DNA of 64,000 bases, taken from positions 47,961 to 111,960 of the forward strand of contig JAUNGD010000004.1 in assembly GCA_030524705.1 (NCBI GenBank). Direction: 5' to 3'. A model generated the notes under the pieces. The model did not search any database, was not told where the DNA came from, and worked only from the letters and a program-made list of their open reading frames with translations. A program made the translations under genes and the position numbers. Below, piece by piece: positions 27,117 through 35,922 of this stretch (position 1 is its first letter; every line of letters begins with the position of its first letter). This stretch comes from Lachnospiraceae bacterium (lineage in GTDB: Bacteria > Bacillota > Clostridia > Lachnospirales > Lachnospiraceae).

Positions 27117-27211
27117 GGTTAAAGATTTAAAATGTGAAACAGCAACAGCGTCAGAGAAGGAGCGGGTGGGGCACCTCTGCTCTGGCGCAGGGGACAGCAG
27201 AGGTAAGTGGT

Positions 27212-27823
27212 ATGGAAAAGATTTTAGTAGCAGAAGACGATGTAAGTATCCGGGAAGAGCTGACTGCCCTGTTACAGGCAAACGGTTATCAGGTCGTAAG
27301 CGCGCCGCCCTGTGATCTTGCCCTCCTTGACATCAACCTGCCGGGGGAGAGCGGATTTGAGGCGTGCCGCAGGCTGCGGCAGCATTCGGATGTACCGGTT
27401 ATTTTCCTGACGGCCAGAGAGTCCGCAGAGGACGAGATTCTGGGCTTTGGGGTAGGAGCGGACGATTATATCCGCAAGCCCTACAATTCCTCCGTGCTTC
27501 TCGCCCGGATCGCCCGGCTGCTGAAACGAAAGAGCAATCCCACGATGACCGTTCGGGAGCTGACGCTGAGTCTGGCGGACATGACTGTGCATTTTCAGGG
27601 AAATTCGGCGGAGCTTACGAAGAACGAAACCCGCATTCTGGCCTGCCTGATGCAGAAGGAGCTGTGTACCAAACAGGAAATCATTGAGGATCTGTGGAAC
27701 AACAGCCTGTATATTGATGAAAATACGCTTTACGTCAATATCAACCGGCTGAGAGACAAGCTGAAAAGGATGGGAGCGGAGAATTACATCCGCACTGTCC
27801 GGGGCGTGGGGTACCGCTTATGA
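27212..27823 (+). CDS. BceR-like OmpR-family response regulator with shortened receiver
   Basis: A 203-residue regulator. The receiver has Asp9/Asp10 (AEDD), phospho-acceptor Asp40 in LLDINLPGESG, Thr in FLTAR and Lys in IRKPYN. The winged helix follows with LTKNETRILACLMQ and VNINRLRDKL, ending in the classic RTVRGVGYRL. The phospho-acceptor is normally near residue 51-56, so about 13-17 residues, equivalent to helix 2, are missing between VVSA and PPCDLALLD. The reading frame is intact. ATG 27212 gives the family start; the frame is open back to 27134. It overlaps the kinase gene by four bases, as BceRS pairs do. Confidence 0.9.
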   Translation: MEKILVAEDDVSIREELTALLQANGYQVVSAPPCDLALLDINLPGESGFEACRRLRQHSDVPVIFLTARESAEDEILGFGVGADDYIRKPYNSSVLLARIARLLKRKSNPTMTVRELTLSLADMTVHFQGNSAELTKNETRILACLMQKELCTKQEIIEDLWNNSLYIDENTLYVNINRLRDKLKRMGAENYIRTVRGVGYRL

Positions 27824-28782
27824 GCTTCTGGGATTATGTTTGTTCAAAAATAGTTACACTTAGTTTTTTAGGCATCGGGGCATTGTTCACCGGTGTCTTT
27901 TTGGCGTTTGCCGAGGTCAGTACAGCATTGATCGGCATGGCGGCGGCGATCTTTTTGCTGCTTGTCGGCCTGTGGCTTCTGGTAAGCTATCTTATGGAAC
28001 GGAGACAGCAGAAAAGGCTGGCGCGTATACTGGAGGAGTTGCCGGAAAAATATCTGCTGGGGGAGATCCTTCCGGCTCCGGTGAACGCGGTAGAATACGA
28101 GTATTATCAGATTATGAAGGAGGTATCCCGCTCTGCGGTAGGCGTCGCAGAACAGGCGGTGTGGGAAAAGGAGGAGTACTGCGATTACGTGGAAAGCTGG
28201 ATCCATGAGATAAAAACGCCTCTGACCGCCTGCTCCCTGATCCTGGCCAACGGCGGCGATATCAGCAGGCTGAAATGCGAGCTGAAGCGGGCGGATAACC
28301 TGACGGAGAGCATTCTCTACTATGCCCGGATGCGGACTGCCGGAAAAGAGACCCAGATCAGAGAAATTCATGCGGCGGACGTCATAGAGGAGGCCGTCAA
28401 GAGCCAGATGGAAATTTTGATCGCGGCCAGGATCAGCGTGGAGATCGAGGGAGATTTCGCTGTGCATACGGATGAGCGGGCGCTGTGCTTTATCCTGAAG
28501 CAGCTTCTCGTCAACTGTGCAAAATATTGTCCCAAATGTCACGTCAGTATCACAGCCAGGGGGCGAAAAATCATGCTGGAGGATGACGGCATCGGAATCC
28601 CCTCCCATGAAATACGCCGCGTCACAGAGCGGGGCTTTACCGGCAGCAACGGACAGAGGATCGGAGGCAGTACCGGGATGGGGCTGTATATTGTGAAGGA
28701 ATTGTGCGGCAGGCTGGATATAGATTTGCAGATAGAATCGAAGCAGGGAGAATTTACAAGGGTGACGCTGGGGTGGAAATAA
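27820..28782 (+). CDS. BceS-like intramembrane-sensing histidine kinase
   Basis: A 320-residue kinase with two membrane spans in the first 60 residues and almost no extracellular loop, the layout of kinases that sense through a partner transporter. The phospho-acceptor is His129 in SWIHEIKTPLTA. HATPase motifs are QLLVNCAKYCP (an N box with Cys in place of the usual Lys-Tyr context), DDGIGIP and STGMGLYIVKELC. It should detect flux through the BceAB-like transporter encoded next and phosphorylate the overlapping regulator. Confidence 0.92.
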   Translation: MSFWDYVCSKIVTLSFLGIGALFTGVFLAFAEVSTALIGMAAAIFLLLVGLWLLVSYLMERRQQKRLARILEELPEKYLLGEILPAPVNAVEYEYYQIMKEVSRSAVGVAEQAVWEKEEYCDYVESWIHEIKTPLTACSLILANGGDISRLKCELKRADNLTESILYYARMRTAGKETQIREIHAADVIEEAVKSQMEILIAARISVEIEGDFAVHTDERALCFILKQLLVNCAKYCPKCHVSITARGRKIMLEDDGIGIPSHEIRRVTERGFTGSNGQRIGGSTGMGLYIVKELCGRLDIDLQIESKQGEFTRVTLGWK

Positions 28783-28816
28783 TTGCGGGAGAAAATGCGC
28801 GGGAGTGAAAGCTCTA

Positions 28817-28834
28817 TCTTACAAAACCGTAAGA
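28817..28834. promoter_or_regulatory. Candidate BceR-type operator
   Basis: Inverted repeat TCTTAC-N6-GTAAGA, lying 84 bp before the ABC ATPase gene in the only sizeable gap between the BceRS-like and BceAB-like genes. Bce-type regulators bind inverted repeats of this general shape upstream of their transporter genes. Assignment is by position and symmetry only. Confidence 0.5.
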
Positions 28835-28917
28835 AAACTCCTATATTTGTGTTAGAAAAAATCCGGCTGTTCTGTGGTAAAGTATGCACAAAGCTAAGAC
28901 AGCGGAGGTAAGAAAGC

Positions 28918-29682
28918 ATGAATGAAATACTCAGAATAAAAAATGTAACAAAGTATTACGGGAGCGGCAGCGTTGTCACAAAGGCCCTGGACGGCGTCAC
29001 CTTTGACGTGGAGAAGGGGGAATTTACGGCGATTATGGGGGCCTCCGGCTCTGGAAAGAGCACACTTTTGAATGTGATCTCCACCATCGACCGGGCCAGC
29101 TCCGGGGAAATCTCTGTCGCAGGGAAACGGCTGAATGAGATGAGAGAAAAGCAGCTCTCGGTATTTCGAAGGGATCAGCTCGGGTTTATCTTTCAGGAAT
29201 ACAATCTGCTGGATACGATGACCGTTGGGGAAAATATTGTACTGCCGCTGAATCTGAGGCGGACGGGAGCAGAAAAGACCCAGAGAGAGCTGCTGCGGGT
29301 AGCCCGGGCGCTGGGGGTGGAGGACCAGTTGGGGAAATTTCCGTATGAGCTTTCCGGGGGCCAGAGACAGCGGGCGGCCTGTGCCAGGGCCATCATTACA
29401 AATCCGGCGCTGGTGCTGGCGGATGAGCCTACGGGGGCGCTGGATTCCAGAAATTCAAAAAATCTGATGCAGACCTTTGAGATGATGAACCAGACCCTGG
29501 GCTCTACGATCCTGATGGTCACCCATGATCCGGCGGTGGGCTCTTACGCCGGCCGTGTTCTTTTCCTGAAGGATGGAAGGATTTGGAGCGAGGTGTACCG
29601 CGGGGAGCGGAGCAGACAGGAAATGTACCGGGAGATACTGTCGGTCACAGCGGCGCTGGGAGGTGATACGGATGTATATTAA
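28918..29682 (+). CDS. BceA-like ABC transporter ATPase
   Basis: A 254-residue MacB/BceA-type ATPase with Walker A GASGSGKST near residue 40, Q-loop FIFQEYNLLDTMTV, signature LSGGQRQRAACARA and Walker B LVLADEPTGALD. With the permease it would remove cell-wall-active peptides such as bacitracin-like compounds or lantibiotics from their lipid targets. AGCGGAGGTAAGAAAGC precedes the start. The last 11 bases overlap the permease gene. A candidate operator lies upstream. Confidence 0.94.
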   Translation: MNEILRIKNVTKYYGSGSVVTKALDGVTFDVEKGEFTAIMGASGSGKSTLLNVISTIDRASSGEISVAGKRLNEMREKQLSVFRRDQLGFIFQEYNLLDTMTVGENIVLPLNLRRTGAEKTQRELLRVARALGVEDQLGKFPYELSGGQRQRAACARAIITNPALVLADEPTGALDSRNSKNLMQTFEMMNQTLGSTILMVTHDPAVGSYAGRVLFLKDGRIWSEVYRGERSRQEMYREILSVTAALGGDTDVY

Positions 29683-31675
29683 GCTGGCGGCGCGCAACGT
29701 AAAGCGGCAGATAGGAAGCTATCTGATTTATTTTATGACGGTGGCCCTTACCGTCGCTTTGATGTTCGCAGTAAATAATATTACGTACAGTGAGCAGCTT
29801 CAGGAGCAGGCACAGATGTCGGCCTCTCTTCGGGATTCGCTGACGGGCATTACCGTATTTATTTCCCTTGTGGTGGCATTCGTACTCAGCTATGCGACCT
29901 CTTTTATGCTGAAGCTGCGGAAACGGGAATTTGGAACTTACCTGACTCTGGGCATGACGCGCGGAAATATACTGCGGATTTTTCTGGGCGAGACGCTGAT
30001 TCTGTGCGGCGCAGCGCTGGGAACCGGAATCCTGGCCGGACTCTTTATCTATCAGTGCTTTATGGTTCTGATCATGAGGCTGATGGAGATGGAATTTACT
30101 TTTGCTTCCTATTCTCTGCGGGGGCTGATTTTTACGGTTCAGCTTGTGGCAGGAGTATTCCTGGTTTCCTCTCTGGCGTCAGCGCTTTACCTGAAAAGGG
30201 TCAGTATTTACAGTCTGATTCACGGTGAAAAAAGGGCGGAAAAAAGTGTGCGCCATCCTGGGCTGTGGATGCTTCTGGCGGCAGCCGCATTGCTGGCCAT
30301 GGTCATCAGCGTGATCGGCCTTCGAGGCGAGCTGCGGGAGCTGGTGCTGACATATTCTGCCGAATTGGGAGGCTTTGTGAAGTATATTGTAACGGCTGTT
30401 ATCAGCCTGACCCTGTTCCACATCGCATTGGCCCGGGGAGGCGTGGGATTGCTGCAGAAAAGCCGGAGGCTGGGTTGCCGCGGTACCAATACCTTCGTTC
30501 TGCGTCAGCTTGGCTCTGCGCTCAGCCTCAATTCTGTTATGCTGGGAGCTTTGGCCGCTTTGCTGGCTCTAGCCGTGGTGGGGGCCAATCTGTCTTTTAT
30601 TCAGAAAATGATAGAGGAGGAGGCTCTTCGGAGAGATTTTCCCTATGATATCATGTACGCCGGGAATCTGGCGGATGGCAGCGGAGCATCTTTGTTTTCA
30701 GCAGAAGAACCGAAAATTCCCATTTCGGAGGCAGAGGAAAAAATTAAAAAATATGCGGATATAAAAGCAAAGCATCCGTACACCTTGTATACGAACGGAA
30801 CGTCATATTTTTATGGGTTCACCCGTTACGCCGGTAATCCGGATCTGCAGGATTATTATATGAAGGAAAGCGATTTCAATGATTTTGTGACGCCTCTGGG
30901 ATATGAGCCGGTACGCCTGGAGGCACAGTATTTTGTGGTGGCAAATGACGCTCAGATGGCGCAGGTCGATTGGTCCAAGACGCAGCTTTCACTGCGGGGC
31001 AGAGAATACCATTATGTGGATGCGCCGCAGCAGGAATACCGCATCTTCCAGTATATCATGTTTTTTGTGGTGGTACCGGATGAGGCAGTGGAACAGATGA
31101 CAGCGGAGGAGGACTTTGCGGCGTATGAGCTGGAGAAGGGGAGCTATACCCTGGAGTCTCTGGAAAAGCTGGAAAAGGAGCTTACCTTTACAGAGACAGA
31201 AAGCTATATGGGTGAGAATTTCGAATATGAACGGTGCAATTATTATTTCAGAGAGTTCAGCCGTCAGGAGCGCAACCGCAGCGTCGCGATATTCATAGTC
31301 AGCGCGCTGTATGTCTCAGCCGTTTTCCTTTTGATGGCTATGGCGATTCTGGCGCTTAAGACGCTGTCCGGTCTTTCGGAGGATAAAAAACGTTATCAGA
31401 TCCTGTTCCGGCTGGGAGCGGGAAAGAAGGAGCAGTGCCGGGCGCTGCGCCGGCAGACCTTCACCTTCTTTTTCCTGCCCTTTGCGGTTCCGGTTCTGTT
31501 GGGGATTCCCACAGCGCTTATCAGTGCGGAGATCGTGAAGCTGTGTGATTTTGCCAATCAGATACACACTGTCTACACGATAGCGGCTGCGGTGGGGATT
31601 GTCATGACCCTGATTTATGTACTGTATTATACGGCGACGTACCAGATCGCAAAGCGGGCGGTGATCGTCCGGTAG
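29672..31675 (+). CDS. BceB-like ABC transporter permease (FtsX family)
   Basis: A 667-residue membrane protein. It opens with YIKLAARNVKRQIGSYLIYF, the BceB-family start, and has about ten membrane spans with FtsX-type groups and a large extracellular domain of about 200 residues in the middle (from roughly residue 310 to 530). That domain is the sensory and substrate-binding part in BceB. ATG 29672 follows GGGAGG at 29658-29663 and lies inside the end of the ATPase gene. The module with the kinase and regulator completes a peptide-antibiotic resistance unit. The specific peptide is not predictable. Confidence 0.93.
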   Translation: MYIKLAARNVKRQIGSYLIYFMTVALTVALMFAVNNITYSEQLQEQAQMSASLRDSLTGITVFISLVVAFVLSYATSFMLKLRKREFGTYLTLGMTRGNILRIFLGETLILCGAALGTGILAGLFIYQCFMVLIMRLMEMEFTFASYSLRGLIFTVQLVAGVFLVSSLASALYLKRVSIYSLIHGEKRAEKSVRHPGLWMLLAAAALLAMVISVIGLRGELRELVLTYSAELGGFVKYIVTAVISLTLFHIALARGGVGLLQKSRRLGCRGTNTFVLRQLGSALSLNSVMLGALAALLALAVVGANLSFIQKMIEEEALRRDFPYDIMYAGNLADGSGASLFSAEEPKIPISEAEEKIKKYADIKAKHPYTLYTNGTSYFYGFTRYAGNPDLQDYYMKESDFNDFVTPLGYEPVRLEAQYFVVANDAQMAQVDWSKTQLSLRGREYHYVDAPQQEYRIFQYIMFFVVVPDEAVEQMTAEEDFAAYELEKGSYTLESLEKLEKELTFTETESYMGENFEYERCNYYFREFSRQERNRSVAIFIVSALYVSAVFLLMAMAILALKTLSGLSEDKKRYQILFRLGAGKKEQCRALRRQTFTFFFLPFAVPVLLGIPTALISAEIVKLCDFANQIHTVYTIAAAVGIVMTLIYVLYYTATYQIAKRAVIVR

Positions 31676-31686
31676 CTTTCGGCAAG

Positions 31687-31715
31687 CTGCGGCCCTCTGT
31701 AACGGCCGCAGTTTT
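31687..31715 (+). terminator. Terminator after the BceAB-like genes
   Basis: Perfect 8 bp stem CTGCGGCC / GGCCGCAG with a nine-base loop, followed by TTTT. Confidence 0.75.
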
Positions 31716-31730
31716 CATTTCAAAAAAATA

Positions 31731-31759
31731 TTGATGATGGAAACCGTGTCTGCTATAAT
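31731..31759 (+). promoter_or_regulatory. Promoter for the Rpn C-terminal protein gene
   Basis: TTGATG (31731-31736), 17 bp spacer, TATAAT (31754-31759). A transcript from here would have a leader of about 155 bases. Confidence 0.68.
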
Positions 31760-31861
31760 ATCCACAAGCATTCTATTTCTATTATTCTAGTGGCATGGAA
31801 GCCATTCTATATTCTCTGCGAATTCGCATCTTAGAAATTTTCAATGCTTATATCCAAAATG

Positions 31862-31896
31862 CAGAGAGGATTTCGGGATGAGAAAAGTCCTCTCTG
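31862..31896 (+). promoter_or_regulatory. Leader stem-loop before the Rpn C-terminal protein gene
   Basis: Perfect 9 bp inverted repeat CAGAGAGGA (31862-31870) and TCCTCTCTG (31888-31896) around a 17-base loop, ending 11 bases before the AAGGAGG ribosome site. There is no T run, so it is not a terminator. It may affect mRNA stability or translation. Confidence 0.5.
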
Positions 31897-31920
31897 AAAA
31901 TTAAATAAGGAGGACAATGA

Positions 31921-32286
31921 ATGGGAGGAGTACTGAAGGAATTTCTGCAAAAAAACCGTGCGGAGGTATTGAGCGTGAGTATATTTGAGTATAATGAAGA
32001 GCTTCATATGCAGCAGGAGCGGGAAGAGGCAATGGAAGAGGGACTTCAAAAAGGCATGCAAAAGGGGTTGCAAAAGGGGCTGCAGCAGGGTTCGGTTTTG
32101 ATGCTGATCAGTCAGATCAGAAAGAAGCTGGGCAAGGGATTTTCTGTGCAGGAAATCGCCGATGCTTTAGAGGAGGAAGTACCGAGGATCCGGGAAATTT
32201 GTGAGGTGATAGACAGGTATCCGAAGGCTGAGGATACGGAAATTTATGATTTGTGGGAAGCTAAGACGAAGGATAAGGAAGCATAA
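31921..32286 (+). CDS. Stand-alone C-terminal domain of a Rpn-family nuclease
   Basis: A 121-residue protein that begins MGGVLKEFLQKNRAEVLSVS and continues SIFEYNEELHMQQERE, matching the C-terminal third of Rpn (PD-(D/E)XK recombination-promoting nuclease/putative transposase) proteins common in Lachnospiraceae. Residues 40-58 are a low-complexity Lys/Gly/Gln repeat (KGMQKGLQKGLQQG). A helical segment follows (VQEIADALEEEVPRIREICE). The whole N-terminal nuclease domain is absent. Despite this the gene has a good promoter, a leader hairpin and an AAGGAGG site seven bases before the ATG. It could be a remnant, or a small form comparable to the C-terminal Rpn variants that restrain full-length nuclease. 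Confidence 0.72.
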   Translation: MGGVLKEFLQKNRAEVLSVSIFEYNEELHMQQEREEAMEEGLQKGMQKGLQKGLQQGSVLMLISQIRKKLGKGFSVQEIADALEEEVPRIREICEVIDRYPKAEDTEIYDLWEAKTKDKEA

Positions 32287-32330
32287 TCTGACATAAAAGG
32301 ACAGAGTGTTGGCGGAATAAGGAGAATAAC

Positions 32331-35300
32331 GTGAATTTTACACATTTGCACGTCCATACGGAATACAGCCTGCTGGACGGTTCGAATAAGATAAAAGAAT
32401 ATGTGGCTCGGGTCAAGGAGCTGGGCATGGACAGCGCAGCCATCACCGATCACGGCGTTATGTACGGCGTCATTGATTTTTATCGGGAGGCAAAGGCGGC
32501 GGGCATCAATCCGATCCTGGGCTGCGAGGTGTATGTGGCGCCGAATTCCAGATTTGACCGGGAGATCGGCAGTGACGAGGACCGGTATTATCATCTGGTG
32601 CTTCTGGCGGAAAACAACACGGGCTATGCCAATCTGATGAAAATTGTTTCAAAGGGATTTGTGGAGGGATTTTACTACAAGCCTAGAGTTGATATGGAGG
32701 TTCTGCGGGAATATCACGAGGGTATTATTGCCCTCAGCGCATGTCTGGCGGGAGAGGTACAGCGGTATCTGGTGCGGGGCATGTATGAGGAAGCAAAGGA
32801 AACCGCGCTGAAATATCAGGGTATTTTCGGCGAGGATAATTTTTTCCTGGAGCTGCAGGATCATGGGATTGCAGATCAGAAGCTGGTCAATCAGCAGCTT
32901 CTGCGGATGAGCCGGGAGCTGAATATCGGGCTGGTGGCGACGAACGATGTGCATTATACCTACGAGAGCGATGCGGCGCCCCATGATATTCTGCTGTGTA
33001 TCCAGACCGGAAAGAAGCTGGCGGATGAAGACCGTATGCGCTATGAAGGCGGCCAGTATTACGTAAAATCCCCGGAGCAGATGGCGGAGCTGTTTCCGTA
33101 TGCGCCCCAGGCGCTGGAGAATACCCACCGGATCGCCGAGAGATGTCATGTGGATATCGAGTTTGGCGTGACGAAGCTGCCGAGGTTTGATGTGCCGGCT
33201 CCGTACACCGCCTGGGAATATCTGAACAAGCTGTGCTATGAAGGTCTGGAACGGCTGTACAAGGACCGGGCGGAGGAGCTGAAGGGCCGGCTGGAGTATG
33301 AGCTGTCCGTTATTCAGAAAATGGGCTATGTGGATTACTTTCTGATCGTGTGGGATTTCATTCGGTTTGCCAGAGAGCATGATATTATGGTCGGGCCGGG
33401 GCGGGGCTCCGCGGCCGGAAGTATCGTGTCGTATACGCTGGGGATTACCCAGCTTGATCCGATCCGGTACAATCTCCTGTTTGAGCGCTTTTTAAATCCA
33501 GAACGTGTATCCATGCCGGATATTGATATTGATTTCTGCTTTGAGCGAAGGCAGGAGGTCATTGATTACGTTGTACGCAAGTACGGCAAGGACCGGGTGG
33601 TGCAGATCGTCACCTTCGGTACGATGGCTGCCCGGGCCGTCATCCGGGATGTGGGGCGCGTTATGGATATGCCGTATGCGCTGTGCGATACAATAGCAAA
33701 AATGGTGCCCCAGGGACCGCAGGCCCTGAACATGACCATCGACCGGGCGCTGGAGATGAGCCAGGAGCTGCGTACAATGTATGAAAATGACGCGCAGGTG
33801 CATGAGCTGATCGACATGTCCAAGCGTCTGGAGGGGCTGCCGCGGCATACGTCCATGCATGCGGCGGGCGTTGTAATCAGCCAGAAGGCGGTGGATGAGT
33901 ACGTGCCGCTTTCCAGAGCGTCGGACGGAACGATCACTACACAGTTTACCATGACGACGCTGGAGGAGCTGGGGCTTCTGAAGATGGATTTTCTGGGGCT
34001 TCGGACGCTGACAGTGATTCAGAACGCAGTGCTTTTGGCGGAGAAGAGCACCGGGAAAAAAATAGCGATGGAGGAGATCGACTATGATGACAAGGCGGTG
34101 CTGGCCTCCATCGGGACCGGAAAAACGGAGGGCGTGTTCCAGCTGGAAAGCGCCGGGATGAAGAGCTTCATGAAGGAGCTGAAGCCCCAGAGCCTGGGGG
34201 ACATCATTGCCGGTATTTCGCTGTACCGCCCGGGGCCGATGGACTTTATTCCGCAGTATATCCGGGGCAAGGATCACCCGGAGGATATCACCTACGACTG
34301 CCCGCAGCTGGAGCCGATCCTGGAGGCGACCTACGGCTGTATCGTTTATCAGGAGCAGGTTATGCAGATCGTGCGGGACCTGGGAGGCTATACGCTGGGC
34401 CGGAGCGATCTGGTGCGAAGAGCGATGTCCAAGAAAAAGGCGGCGGTTATGGCGAAGGAGCGCCAGAATTTTGTGTACGGCAACCCCGAGGAGGGCGTAC
34501 CGGGCTGTGCGGCCAACGGCATCGACGAAAAAACGGCCAATAAGATTTTTGACGATATGACGGATTTTGCAAAGTATGCCTTCAACAAGTCCCATGCGGC
34601 GGCGTATGCGGTGGTATCCTACCAGACGGCGTATCTGAAATACTATTATCCGGTGGAGTTTATGGCGGCTCTGATGACCTCTGTCATCGACAATCCCGGG
34701 AAGGTGGCCGAGTATATCCTGACCTGCCGTCAGATGGGAATCGGCATTCTGCCGCCGGACATCAATGTGGGAGAAAGCAGCTTTTCCGTGGATGGACACA
34801 ACATCCGCTACGGCCTTTCCGCCATCAAAAGTATCGGACGGCCTGTTATTGACACCATCGTGGAGGAACGAAGGGCCCGGGGACAGTACCGGAGCATTGC
34901 GGATTTCATAGAGCGCGTTTCAGGAAAGGAAATCAATAAAAGGACGCTGGAAAGCCTGATTAAATCCGGGGCGCTGGACAGCCTTGGCGGGACCAGGAAG
35001 CAGCTCATGCAGGTGTATGCCGGCGTGATGGAACGGGTTGCCCAGGAAAAGAAAAATGCAGTCACAGGGCAGATGTCCCTGTTTGACCTGATGGGGGAGG
35101 AAGAAAAAAAGGAATACGAGGTTCAGATGCCGAACGTGGGAGAGTTTGACAAGGAACAGATCCTGGCCTTTGAAAAGGACGTTCTGGGTATCTACATCAG
35201 CGGCCATCCCCTGGAAAAATATGAGGCGCTGTGGAAAAAGGGGATTTCCAATGTGACCTCTGACTTTGCCCTGGATGATGAGACCGGAGTTTCCAAGGTG

Positions 35301-35801
35301 CAGGACAACAGCACGGCGGTTGTCGGCGGCATGATCACAGGGAAAACCATTAAGTATACAAAGAACAACAAGACGATGGCGTTCCTGACGCTGGAAGATC
35401 TGGTGGGGACTGTGGAAATCGTAGTGTTTCCCCGGGATTATGAGAAAAACAGCCAGCTTTTGACCCAGGACCGCAAGGTATTTGTACGGGGCCGGGTCAG
35501 CTGTGAGGACGACAGGCCCAGCAAGCTGATCTGTGAGAAAATCTGGCCCTTTGAGGATGTGCCCCAGGAGCTGTGGGTGCAGTTCGCAGATATGAAGGAT
35601 TATCAGGAAAGAGAAAAGGATCTGTTCGATATTCTGCGCCATTCGGAGGGGAAGGATCATGTGGCGATCTATGTGCGCAGCGAGAGGGCAGTCCGCAGGC
35701 TCGGGGATAACTGGACCGTGAATGCGGACGAGGAGATGCTGGGGCGGCTGTCGGAAATCTTTGGCAGAGAAAACGTGAAAATGATGCAGAAGAGGAGGTA
35801 A
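32331..35801 (+). CDS. dnaE: DNA polymerase III subunit alpha
   Basis: The 1156 residues fit a DnaE1-type replicative polymerase. The N-terminal PHP domain carries HLHVHTEYSLLDG and AITDHGVMYG. The polymerase core has GPGRGSAAGS and the catalytic acidic motif PDIDIDFCFERR near residue 400. A helix-hairpin-helix region and an OB fold (GGMITGKTIKYTKNNKTMAF onward) follow near residue 1000. The start at 32331 is a GTG preceded by AAGGAGAATAAC. It is followed by pfkA, a neighbour seen in other clostridial genomes. No exonuclease domain is inserted, so it is not PolC. Confidence 0.97.
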   Translation: MNFTHLHVHTEYSLLDGSNKIKEYVARVKELGMDSAAITDHGVMYGVIDFYREAKAAGINPILGCEVYVAPNSRFDREIGSDEDRYYHLVLLAENNTGYANLMKIVSKGFVEGFYYKPRVDMEVLREYHEGIIALSACLAGEVQRYLVRGMYEEAKETALKYQGIFGEDNFFLELQDHGIADQKLVNQQLLRMSRELNIGLVATNDVHYTYESDAAPHDILLCIQTGKKLADEDRMRYEGGQYYVKSPEQMAELFPYAPQALENTHRIAERCHVDIEFGVTKLPRFDVPAPYTAWEYLNKLCYEGLERLYKDRAEELKGRLEYELSVIQKMGYVDYFLIVWDFIRFAREHDIMVGPGRGSAAGSIVSYTLGITQLDPIRYNLLFERFLNPERVSMPDIDIDFCFERRQEVIDYVVRKYGKDRVVQIVTFGTMAARAVIRDVGRVMDMPYALCDTIAKMVPQGPQALNMTIDRALEMSQELRTMYENDAQVHELIDMSKRLEGLPRHTSMHAAGVVISQKAVDEYVPLSRASDGTITTQFTMTTLEELGLLKMDFLGLRTLTVIQNAVLLAEKSTGKKIAMEEIDYDDKAVLASIGTGKTEGVFQLESAGMKSFMKELKPQSLGDIIAGISLYRPGPMDFIPQYIRGKDHPEDITYDCPQLEPILEATYGCIVYQEQVMQIVRDLGGYTLGRSDLVRRAMSKKKAAVMAKERQNFVYGNPEEGVPGCAANGIDEKTANKIFDDMTDFAKYAFNKSHAAAYAVVSYQTAYLKYYYPVEFMAALMTSVIDNPGKVAEYILTCRQMGIGILPPDINVGESSFSVDGHNIRYGLSAIKSIGRPVIDTIVEERRARGQYRSIADFIERVSGKEINKRTLESLIKSGALDSLGGTRKQLMQVYAGVMERVAQEKKNAVTGQMSLFDLMGEEEKKEYEVQMPNVGEFDKEQILAFEKDVLGIYISGHPLEKYEALWKKGISNVTSDFALDDETGVSKVQDNSTAVVGGMITGKTIKYTKNNKTMAFLTLEDLVGTVEIVVFPRDYEKNSQLLTQDRKVFVRGRVSCEDDRPSKLICEKIWPFEDVPQELWVQFADMKDYQEREKDLFDILRHSEGKDHVAIYVRSERAVRRLGDNWTVNADEEMLGRLSEIFGRENVKMMQKRR

Positions 35802-35856
35802 ACCGGCCCCGGAATGCAGGATTAGCATAGAAAGTATTTATAACGCAGGTGTTATC

Positions 35857-35885
35857 TTTACAAATGCCGGAAAATGAATTAAAAT
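35857..35885 (+). promoter_or_regulatory. Promoter for pfkA
   Basis: TTTACA (35857-35862), 17 bp spacer, TAAAAT (35880-35885), 37 bp before the ATG. Confidence 0.65.
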
Positions 35886-35922
35886 GACAGGGAAAATGTA
35901 AGGGTGAAGCAGGAGGTGCTAT

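Noticed and set aside
33492-34799. 435-codon open frame on the minus strand opposite dnaE
   Set aside because: It is fully inside a certain dnaE, has His/Arg/Gln-rich unnatural composition and no ribosome site, so it is a shadow frame.
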